From Mycteria americana (lineage: Eukaryota; Chordata; Aves; Ciconiiformes; Ciconiidae), in contig NC_134396.1 in the NCBI RefSeq assembly GCF_035582795.1, positions 33,895,683 to 33,959,682 on the forward strand: a stretch of 64,000 nucleotides of DNA. The letters are read 5' to 3'. Below are positions 25,403 through 34,533 of the stretch, in pieces; the stretch's first letter is position 1, and each line of letters begins with the position of its first letter. The notes below the pieces were generated by a model. The model was not told where the DNA came from. It made no database searches and worked only from the letters and a program-made list of their open reading frames with translations. A program made the translations under genes and the position numbers.

Positions 25403-25413
25403 TTTATTTTATT
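25403..25413 (-). terminator. ENTREP1: Likely ENTREP1 poly(A) signals (two overlapping AATAAA)
   Basis: The minus strand reads TTGAATAAAATAAAGTGC, two overlapping AATAAA hexamers, about 1 kb after the conserved-frame stop. The assignment is inferred from position. Confidence 0.55.
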
Positions 25414-26387
25414 CAAGTTATCATCTTTAGTGAATCAAGCCATACTGCTCAGTTCCAACTTCTGAACAAGCTTAATTAAAACTCACTTTAAGACTTTTTG
25501 GTTTTCAGTGGGAAAGCTGTTTAATAATTTTTAAATGAAGCTTTATCATTAAAATAGCAGCAGGAATATTTAGCCACCCTGCTGAGACACAGAAGGCTAC
25601 AACTAGCCTTGCAAATAAAATTTGTGTGCCTGACACCAGCCTCTGGAAATACTTAGTGTATTCTGCGTTCGCAGCATACAAATAGAACAGAGCTTAACAA
25701 ACTATCTGCAGTCAACAACTTGAGCCAACTGGCATGTACATTTGCTTACTAGCCAGAGGGTGTCAACTCATGGGTCGCTGTGGCCTAGTGGTTAAGATTG
25801 CCAGAACAACGCTGGGTAGTCACCTGCACGTCTGCAGAGGGTTTGAGATGGCTGCGTACGTGCTTCCAGCGCGGATGTCCGCTGGTACCTAACAAGCACC
25901 TCTACTAAGTAAATTGCTCTATGCCAGCAAATAAATAAATCAGTGGAGCTAGAGTAACACACACCACATGAACACAGGCATTGACCTGTTCTCCAACGAG
26001 ATACAAAGTGTACACACGCGTTAACTGTCCTTGCCTCACCCCAGGAAACCAAGGCATAGAGCCATTCTGCCATCTCTTTTGTAAGCTGAGTGAAAAAAGC
26101 AAATCCATCCTAAGTGGTGGTAGGCTAGAGAGATGCAGCAAGACAGTACCGTATCACAAACAGACTAGCTGCACCTGAGCAGCCCAATAAAGGCCAGCTT
26201 CCAATCTGCTTAACAAGCTTTGTAGAATGAGCTTCTCCTTAGGAGTCTGAGCGTGAGGGTATAAAAAAATGGGTTATCGACACACTTTTCCACCCACTTC
26301 TCAGAGATGATTTTCTTGTGCAGCATGTATGTCTGACAGAAGTGCTCTACTGAGGAATAAACAGCTCAAAGAAAGACAGAAACCAGC
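25414..26387 (-). other. ENTREP1: ENTREP1 3' UTR (inferred)
   Basis: Lies between the conserved-frame stop (26388-26390) and the poly(A) signal. There is no coding signal. It contains an antisense tRNA-like/SINE-like segment at about 25766-25870 (listed separately). If translation ends at the early stop in exon 10, the functional 3' UTR would also include the rest of exons 10 and 11. Confidence 0.6.
25766..25870 (+). repeat. tRNA-like, possibly SINE-derived segment
   Basis: TGGCCTAGTGGTTAAG (25781-25796) fits an RNA polymerase III A box, and GGGTTTGAGATGG about 60 bp later is a poor B box (expected GGTTCGANNCC). No cloverleaf can be drawn with confidence. The rest looks like the body of an old tRNA-derived SINE that keeps several CpGs. 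It lies antisense in the ENTREP1 3' UTR. Confidence 0.35.
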
Positions 26388-26574
26388 TCAAAGTACAGTT
26401 TCCCTGACAACGCCAAGAAGACTGTGAGGCCATTCATGCTCTGCTCTCTGGATCTTCACCTGTGGTGAAAGTACTCAGGCCACCAAAGCCCTCCGGGTGC
26501 AGCAATCCTGGGTGCCACCTGACAGGTAACACATGGGCACTCAATGACATGGCTTGCTGGGCAAGTGTCATCAT
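26388..26574 (-). CDS. ENTREP1: ENTREP1 exon 11 (last), frame broken near its end
   Basis: The acceptor TTTCCTTTTAAAG follows a long T-run. The first frame reads MMTLAQQAMSLSAHVLPVRW, then HPGLLHPEGFGGLSTFTTGE DPESRA and stops at 26434-26436. It is like the family's last exon, which has AHKLP and PGLLH at the same places. The family C-terminus appears as WPHSLLGVVRETVL in a different frame, with its stop at 26388-26390. The 187 bases are not a whole number of codons, so there is a net one-base shift inside about 26431-26470. ETVL would be a class I PDZ ligand. The exon also sits downstream of the early stop in exon 10. Confidence 0.8.
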
Positions 26575-27597
26575 CTTTAAAAGGAAAAAAAAAAAAAAGT
26601 AAATCAGATTTGTTTTCAGGCTCTTGTTCCATTAAGTTTCTTACCCAACTAGGAAGAAGCTAGTTGTAGTGCTGAGACTAAAACTGCTATTTATCAAGGA
26701 GGCATGGGAAAAGCAATCCCAACTGGGAAAAGGAGTGAGTGTTGGGGTTTTTTTGTGTTTTGTTTTGGTTTTAAAAGCTGCACAAGAATTAGCTCACCCC
26801 AAACCATGGCATGTCAGGTATTGCTTAATAGGAATCTAACTGTTGCTTCCTGCAGAAGCCACTGGACTGTAATAAGCTTCAGGCCAGTGTGATAAATTAA
26901 ATTCTCATAAGGAATTTTTTTTTCAGCTGTTTCTGTCAATTTTGTTGAGGCTTCTGTTGCCTGTAGGCTGCAGTGGGGAATCTCACTTTATCTGCAGAGA
27001 CTAAATTAAAATCTTTGATGTGTTTTGCGTGAGAACTCAAACCAAAACCAGTATTCACTGGAAACCACTTGTACCATGCATGAATTAACGAATGTATCCA
27101 AATGGTCTGTAAGCTTCCAAAACATTTGTTTGATGAAGTCTGAAATGTCTGAAACTTCTGAATATTCATTCCATTAATGTAAGCACATATTTTCTAGTTT
27201 CTGGGTTTTTTTTCCTTTGGTACTAGGTCTTATTTTTATCCTGGAAGCCAATTACAAAAAGTTGCTTCTAGTGGGTTTACATAAAAATTTCCTTGTCAGC
27301 TTCCGTTCCTTCCAGTTTATAATAGCGAATGCTTCATAACACCTCTTCCCTCTCCCTTGCCACGCTCAGTATAAAACACTGTCATGTTATTTACAGTTCA
27401 CAATTCTACCACAGAAGACCATCTCCTTCAGCTTTTAAATACACATGTATTCAGTCTTCTGAAAACCCTCCTGGCTGTCTGGTTATCGATAGAGCAAGAG
27501 ACACCATAGCTGCACAGACTCTCCCAACACTCTCTAAATAAAACTGAAGTACTGAAGGGTTTCCACATCACCCAATAAATACAAGTAATAAAACAAC
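26575..27597 (-). other. ENTREP1: ENTREP1 intron 10
   Basis: About 1 kb, with no exon or element recognised. An A-run on the plus strand near 26585-26598 is the acceptor T-run of exon 11. Confidence 0.6.
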
Positions 27598-27907
27598 CTG
27601 CTCAAGGAAGGTGGCACTGGTGATAGCTTCTGCCATATGCTTCTCATCTGATTTTAAAACAGACTTGATATTTTCCACCAATTCATGTATGTCAGGGCTC
27701 ATGCTGCAGGAGGACTGCTTTAGGATCATGCCACATGCCACATGCCTCATGCCACAAGCCACTTAGTGTCTGTGTAAGACTTGTAGTCTGTCAAAGATTG
27801 GGGTCTCCCCCTCAAAGCTCTTGCTCTCAAACTCTTCTGCAAGGTGACAGTGCAGAGTTGTGGTTTTACTTCAGTTTGTGTTGCAGCTTCACAGCCGAGC
27901 ACTGTCC
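27598..27907 (-). CDS. ENTREP1: ENTREP1 exon 10, with in-frame stop and heptamer expansion
   Basis: The acceptor is TTTGTCTTCAG. The exon starts with two bases completing a Gly codon, then TVLGCEAATQTEV and later SLTDYKSYTDTKWLVA, both close to the family sequence. It then stops at TGA (27747-27749). After four imperfect GTGGCAT units the family sequence resumes one frame off: MILKQSSCSMSPDIHELVEN, then IKSVLKSDEKHMAEAITSAT FLEQ, and the donor GTTGTT. The exon has 2 + 308 bases, so it is out of phase overall. The early stop is about 150 nt upstream of the last junction, so the mRNA could be a nonsense-mediated-decay target (inference). Confidence 0.85.
27728..27755 (-). repeat. ENTREP1: Imperfect heptamer repeat (GTGGCAT)4 inside ENTREP1 exon 10
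   Basis: Minus-strand units are GTGGCAT, GAGGCAT, GTGGCAT, GTGGCAT. The T-to-A change in the second unit creates the TGA. The unit length of 7 is not a multiple of 3, so every copy-number change alters the reading frame. Confidence 0.95.
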
Positions 27908-29733
27908 CTGAAGACAAAGATCAAACAAAGCAAACAACCCACTTGGTTCACAGGACTGTTCAACAAGTATCCCCTGTGATTTCAATCCCGATTCAGTGAT
28001 GGTGCAGTGCGCAGTTTAACCATGTAAAACTTAGCAGTCTGGCATGGTCAGGGTGGCATGCAAAGCTCACTCTGTATTGGATTTACACTAGAGAAAATGC
28101 CTGTAAAACAGAGTAGTACGTAGCTGTGGTTGAGTGCATATCACATGTCAAAGGGTGTGGAAGGACATTTCTGGGAAAGCTGTTTGCCGTTTTGTGTACA
28201 TCAGTTCCTTTCTCTTTTACTTCTGTTCTGAATAGACCTGAAATGAGTGTTGAGTGTTAAGGTTAACATACAAAGCAGGTTAAGCAAAGCTTGAAGGCTT
28301 TTATGATCTCTCCTAAACTTTTTGTAACTTTCAGTTATTACCAGTCAAGAGGGCTAGTTACAAAATACCTGAAAATAATTGCTTGTCAAGCTGGAAGCCA
28401 GTAATTCTACAAAGTGGACATTTAATAAAAAAAAAAAAATAAATCCAAAACTAGCTTGCAAGGACTAAACATGGGGCAGCAAGGAGTCAATTCCACTGCG
28501 TTCGGTCCAAATAAAAACCCACTGCCTTTGGTCTAAATAACAATCATCAGGTTTTGGCCCTGTTAAAAAAAATAAATAAGACCCACTACAGATTGTTCAA
28601 GAAGCGCTTTAATGATGGCTTTATGCCAAACACAACAATAGCAGGAGGGGATCCAAAACTTTCCAGCAAGAGCAGCACTAACTAACTTGAAGCAACTTCC
28701 ATTGTTCTGTTGCAGATCAGTTCCTTTTCTGCAGCACTCATGTATTTAACTCTCAGGTCCGGTGCTGAAGAGATCTAACCTCAGTTACACCGAGCCTAAA
28801 GCACCCAAATGCTTCTGACTGATGCAGTCCCTCTACAGCAGAAATGCTCCACTCCACTTTCACGGCTACCAATAGGCTCTGTGTCATATAACTATTGCTT
28901 CAGTGGCAGATACTCTGGGGTGCTGTGGTGGAAGCTGATAGGAGGAAAAGAGAAGACACATGATGTAGCAGAGACATAAAAACATTCCACAAAATAGTAA
29001 GTGTAATCCAGACAGGCATGCTCCCAATATTCAATATAAGTGGTTGTTGCCAACATGCCCCCTCCCCGCTTACATGTTGTGAGTGCTAATATGTATCAGC
29101 AGCTACTATGGGGATTCCAATATCTTCTAATAAAACCGGCAAGACTCTTGACAAGTGGATTTTCAAGACTATCAACAGAATCAAGGACTCTGCAGCCACA
29201 CTAGCAGTTTTTCCACAGCAACTGAATTGGATCACTGACACCAAAGTAGCTGTGACAGACTTCTTCGGCTCTCCACTGTGGGTTTTTCGTGTTGAGTTTT
29301 TGGTTTTTTTGATGCTATGAGGAGTGAGAAAAGGGGTGCAAATTTATAGGCTAACAGCAAATACCTAAGCTAATTTTGCTTTATACTTCCCACATTGACA
29401 ACTGCCCTTGCAAGCTTTTAGATGCCAGTGTATGAATACACTGAGAAATCTTACGTGCTCCCTCCTCCTCATCTTCCACCATCCCGCCCTCTTCCCCAAA
29501 CTAGCAATGCCTGCCACAGATCCTGTTCCTAGATGTGAAAGCCTAAAGAGTAGCAACAGTAAGGTGTTGGGTGGAGAAGATTTAGCAAAGCACAAACCGT
29601 TTGCTGTAATGCAGGTACTCTGCTGGGAGACAGTAGCTGATTTCTGCAGGTACTAGGTTCAAGGTACTAACCTGCTGACAAATGTTCTTTTAAGGACTCG
29701 TTACATAAGCACAGCTAGAGAAAATCAAGTCAC
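27908..29733 (-). other. ENTREP1: ENTREP1 intron 9
   Basis: 1.8 kb without a recognised exon. An A-run lies at about 28427-28439. The open frames are short and unmatched. Confidence 0.6.
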
Positions 29734-29883
29734 CTTGAAGCAACCGGCCATGCAGCACAGGGTCACTTTCAGACCTTTTCCGCGAGGGACTGAAGGCTCT
29801 CCTGCCCGCTCCTTCTGCCGGCACTGGGCTTGCATTTGAAGGTGTAAGGCTCACCCTGCTGGAAGACTCAGGAATTTCTTCAC
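29734..29883 (-). CDS. ENTREP1: ENTREP1 exon 9 (SESDPVLH motif)
   Basis: The acceptor is CCTGATTTCTCAG and the donor is GTGACT. Two bases complete a Gly codon. The exon then encodes EEIPESSSRVSLTPSNASPV and, further on, SPSRKRSESDPVLHGRLLQ, leaving one base. The RKRSESDPVLH stretch is a conserved ENTREP-family landmark and resembles a basophilic-kinase site (RxxSxS). This part of the protein is cytosolic and probably disordered. Confidence 0.9.
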
Positions 29884-32800
29884 CTGAGAAATCAGGAATA
29901 GTAAAGGTGAAGGAAGAGTAGTCAGAATAAAGCAGATCTGTAGAAGCCATTAGTAGAGATTATTACTGATTTTCTTTGTGCCCCGCCTTGCAAAGCTGTA
30001 ATGATTGGACACAGAAGCCTAGAGGTGCATGTATGCATGCATATGCCCACACTCACCAGTAACACTGGTCTAAAGCCTGCTTAAACATTTGCAGAAACCT
30101 GTTCAGCCTTATACAACTGGAGTAGCAAAAATATACAGCATTGCCTAGTATAAACCTCATCTTAAACTACCTGATCCAAGGGAAGAGAGCTACAGCTTTC
30201 TTGGAGAGAACACGATCTCAGAGCCTGAAATCCTCCTGCATATAAGCAGTTATACCAAGATATGACAGCATATAGTCACAGAGGTCAGTCACTGTTTGCA
30301 ATTAGGTAGCTCGTAAACCAGTCACCAGTCCCTATAAGGGAAATAAAAATCTTGTTTCATGAGATTCTTTATTAAAATGAAGATTTTCCTGAATTCTTGT
30401 GATGTGTTTCATCTTTCCAATTAATCAACATTCCTCCTTTTCCTTAGGGTGAAATTATATGCTGTGATTCCAACAACTGCCTTTTAGTGACCAGGACAGG
30501 GTGAAGCTATCTATTTCTCACCAAGCCTGGTTCTGTACCTCCACCTGACAGCACCTGGCATATTACAGGAAACAATGTTCTTGCTCACGCAAGTGCAAAA
30601 AGCCAAATTAATGTAAACAGTCTCTTATTCAGAACATGGCAAATGTTTGTGCTGCTACTTTAACAGAAATGTACCAGTGACTGGAGCATTCTAGAAAATT
30701 AAGGCTTGGATGATACGTACTTGTTGAGCATAGCGTCTTATCTTCTACAGAAATGCAACCCAGAATCTCTGAAGAGAAGAAACAGTGACAGAACCTATAT
30801 GAAGTAGGTACCAGCCTGGAAAGTCAGGAGGTAGGACCTAGCAACAAAGCATGGCACACCAAGAATCAGGCAGGATTACAGAACCCACCACCAATATAAA
30901 CTTTTTAACACCAGTGGAGTTGTGCTAGCAGTTATTCCTTGAGGTATAGTGCTGCTGGTACTCTGGAGAAGTTGGGTTTTTTAAAATACTAAACGGATTA
31001 ATGCACCAATTTCATGATCTTATGATAATTCTTCATAACATTAATGTTTCAGATTTCAGAGATAACTGGCTTAAGCTGGTGTGTACTGGAAATGCATACA
31101 CCTAGTATGTGATGATATGGAGCAGCTGCCAAGCATCCCCAGCCATCAGTAGAAAGCTGCATGTCTTCCTACTGCAGCAGGCAGGGGAAGTGCCATTTTG
31201 CTTGACAGGAGCACTTCTGAAGTCAGTAAAACCATTTTAGCTGGCACAGAGAAGCTTACAGCTCCTCCTGCAGCAGGCAGCCAGGACCCCCCCGTTTCTG
31301 CTGGCAGAGAGTCGTGCATAGCTTTAACTTCCGCTGGGATCTACACTTAGTCAATCAGTCCTGATGCGCCAAGGGAATCATGGCATCATACACAAATGCC
31401 CTGGCACGACAGACTACCGGCATAAACCGAAAGTTCAGCTTTTATTTATAGACTGTTACTCCACATCAGCTGAGACAGCCCATGGAGTTACTCTGCCATG
31501 ATTCCAACATAATCCCTTATTTTGTACTTCCCTCCTGCTGTGCTTTAACCCCAGTAGGCAGCTCAGTCCCACACAGCCGCTCACTCACTCCCCCACAGCG
31601 GGATGTGGAGGAGAATTGGAAGAGCAAAAGTGAGAGAGCTCGTGGGTTGAGATAAAGACGGGAGGGGGAGGACAGGGACGGACAACAAAAGAAACCAAAG
31701 AAAAACAAGTGATGCAAACCCAGTCACTCACCACCAGCTGACTGATGCCCAGCCAGTCCCTGAGCAATGGCAACCCTGGAAAACTCCTCCCGAGGCTTTA
31801 TTGTTGAGCATGACATTATATGGCATGGGACATCCCTTTGGTCAGCTGGGGTCAGCTGTCCCAGCCGTGTCCCCTCCCAACTTCTTGCGCACCCCCAGCC
31901 CACTCGCTGCGGAGGGCAGAGAGATGGAGCACGCCTCAATGCTGTGCAAGCACTGCTCAGCAGGAGCTAAAACATTGGTGTGTCATGAACACTGTTTTGG
32001 TCACAAATCCAAAGCAGCACCATATGGGCTGCTACGAAGAAAATTAACTCCATCCCAGCCAGACCCAGTACACCTCCCCAAATATAAATAAAGGAAGAGA
32101 TACTGCTCAGCATATTTCTTTTTCTTAAATTCACTGCCCCTAGAAAGCCTTGGCATCTAGAAGTAGCAGTGTTAATTTTCTTAATTAAGATGCTCACTTT
32201 CTTCTTTATCTGAATTTAAGAGCCAGGCTGAGATTTGAATGTCTCTTTACAGGACTTTTTATTAAGATTAAAAAAAAAAAAAGAGAGAAAAAAAAAAGAT
32301 GGACAAACCAGTTAAAAAGATGGGGAGGAGGGTACAATTTATCACATGTGTTCAGGTCTGCTTGCTTGCAAAGGAAGTTTTTAAATACAAACAATACCTC
32401 AAACAATGCCTCATCATTGTTTTTAAAAAAAAAAAAAAAACAAACAAAAACAAACCCAAAACTTTCATGACTCTCCTTCACAACAGTTGCCTCTTCTATA
32501 CTATTCTTTTCCTGTTTCCCTTCGCATAACTTTAAGCAGTCACCACACAGCCCTGTGTTTGATATCCTATTTTCATTTGTGCTCAAAGTGCTCATAGAAA
32601 GCAACAGCAGTTTTATCAATAAGAAGTCTTTGAGAAACTTTTTGCTACAACTCTTCTGAATTTCTTTCTGGTTATCGCAACTGATGAGGTATCAGAAACA
32701 TCCAAGTGCTTGTTTTCAGTGGTTTCAGGCAGACTCCCAGAGTGTAAAGGAACTTTGAAAGACTTGTTATTTGCTTAAAGTATGGTTTTATGTAAACAAT

Positions 32801-33700
32801 TTTTTTCCTGCCACCACTTAAGAGGGACAATTTCAACTGATAAACTTCACACCAAAGTTTTCCTATAGCTTGAGAAGTAGGTTGGCAGAAAAGAAGCCAC
32901 AGTCAAATAAAAGATTTGGGTCTTTGCCCCCCCACACCCCACCAAGTGTCTTTACTCTCTATATGCTTGTGGTGTGAACATTGTGCAGATAGCCATATAG
33001 CCATCTGTTGCACAAAAGACAATCTGCCCCATAATGGCAAGTTCAAACGAAAAGTGGAACAGATTTTCACCAGGACTGTACTGGAAAAGCTGCCTGTGAC
33101 TGATCTGGAAGCCAATAACGTTTAACTGCAAGCATTTAACTGCAACAAAGATTAGGCTGAAAACAACTTGGAACCATTTCCCCGGTTCTCTAAATCAATG
33201 CTGAGCAAAGCTTGATGTAGCCTCTACATGTAGTCTAGTTATGTCCTCTGCCAGTATGCAGAAACTACTTAGTAATTCTTCCAGTACAGGCTGAATAACA
33301 GAGTAATTCCCACATTTAGCTCACCACAGTACAGCACTATTTTATCCTTTTCCTATTTTCATCAGCAACAAAACGTCAACAGGCACCATCACGTATACAA
33401 AACAAATGGAAGCACTGGAGATGGACATCATGTCTTACAACGTATGGGCATAGAATCAACAACTAACTTGTGTATTACTAAGAAGGAAATATATCTTTCT
33501 TTTTGTATCTTAAGAACAAACAACTTTTTATGTATTTAAACATTAATCCCTGTTCCTACTGCCCAAAACGATCATGATTCTGTATCTCTGGCTTGCAATA
33601 TGGTGGCTGTCTTTCAGAGAAATAATAATGATGCTGCTACATTAAGTCATCTGGGTTGGGTAGAACTGTTCTAGAACAAATTTTAAAATGTAGTTTTTAC
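29884..33700 (-). other. ENTREP1: ENTREP1 intron 8, containing a solo LTR
   Basis: 3.8 kb. The only element I can name is the LTR at 31536-32072. A-rich runs lie near 32268-32297 and 32425-32441. No further exon was recognised. Confidence 0.65.
31536..32072 (-). mobile_element. Solo LTR of an avian endogenous retrovirus, ERVL-like
   Basis: 537 bp. Read on the minus strand it begins TGTACTGGGTCTGGCTGGGA and ends in CAGCA, so it has TG...CA ends. It is flanked by a perfect 5-bp duplication CCTCC (31531-31535 and 32073-32077). Five-base duplications are usual for class III (ERVL) elements. The body matches, from memory, a common bird LTR family (AGTTAATTTTCTTCGTAGCA, GACCAAAGGGAT, TGGGAGGGGACA). 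An AATAAA lies at 31797-31802 on the minus strand. No internal viral genes remain. It has the same orientation as ENTREP1. Confidence 0.85.
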
Positions 33701-33773
33701 CTTGAGAGGCCTGCTTGTCACTCACTTCCTCTGAAGGAACAACTTCCACGACACCTATTTGAGGTGGACCTTC
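33701..33773 (-). CDS. ENTREP1: ENTREP1 exon 8 (24 codons plus 1 base)
   Basis: Encodes EGPPQIGVVEVVPSEEVSDK QASQ and one base of the next Gly codon. The acceptor is TTTTATTCCAG and the donor is GTAAAA. It was placed by phase: exon 7 ends in phase 0 and exon 9 needs a single leading base. It is weakly conserved acidic linker, so it is less certain than its neighbours. Confidence 0.75.
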
Positions 33774-34403
33774 CTGGAATAAAATGGAAAAGTTGAAAAA
33801 TCACAAGCCACCATCTTTTTTCTGGTACTTTCTAAGAACTGCAACATCCACCTTAGAAAGTGAACACTTTTGCTTAACTGCACAGTGACTATGTGATATG
33901 TGTTTAATTCCACTGCAAAACCAAGACCAGTGAATGTCTAAAATTAATGTTCATTATCCACGTCAGCCAAATTCATCCTGCTGAGTATTTTCTGGGAAAA
34001 AGCACCTGTCTTCTGAAAGCACCAGTGAAAAGGGATCAGTGAGCATGGCAAAACCCCGACCTAGTCCCACATGGGAGGAGTGCAGGTGTGGAAGGGAAGT
34101 AAAGCAAGGAGGCAGCACAGGGGGCCTCTAGAATAACCAGCAACAGCTGTGCTCCACAGTCTATTTTGCTCCTTCTCCCATGCTCAGACACAGTTCTGCT
34201 ACTGGGGAAAACTTTTCAGCTGTAAGGGTAAGTGACTAATTAAAATCTTCCATGAAATTTACAGCAAGCCATGTTTGTAACCAAACATATTCTCCTGCTA
34301 TTCTGATACGAAAAGATACCCAACTCACATTTACGGTGCCTCAGTGCAACCTTACCTTTATAGCAGAAAAGCAAGTTACGCTTTGAACTCCTGTGGGCCA
34401 TAC

Positions 34404-34533
34404 CTGCTGAGAGCTGTTCTGGCTCCACACAGCTTCGTAAGGAGGAGATGGGTCCAGAGGGCAGACCGTTTCAATGCCTTTGATTTGCGTTCCGTAAATA
34501 TGAGGCAATGGAATCGCATCCAAGCCAAGCATC
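34404..34533 (-). CDS. ENTREP1: ENTREP1 exon 7 (PPxY motif)
   Basis: The first base completes an Arg codon with exon 6. It then encodes MLGLDAIPLPHIYGTQIKGI, ETVCPLDPSPPYEAVWSQNS and SQQ. The IPLPHIYG and CPLDPxPPYEAV strings are diagnostic of the ENTREP family. PPYEAV is a PPxY-type site of the kind bound by WW domains of NEDD4-family ligases such as ITCH. The acceptor is TTGTTTGTTGCAG and the donor is GTATGG. Confidence 0.95.

Noticed and set aside
25766..25870. A functional tRNA gene
   Set aside because: No closed acceptor stem or anticodon arm can be drawn, and the B box is poor.
27730..27735. A very small intron between the early stop and the resumed frame in exon 10
   Set aside because: The gap is only about 41 bases, too short for a vertebrate intron, and has no proper branch point or pyrimidine tract.
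31520..32090. Small open frames within the LTR as genes
   Set aside because: They overlap one another on both strands inside a solo LTR, which has no coding role.
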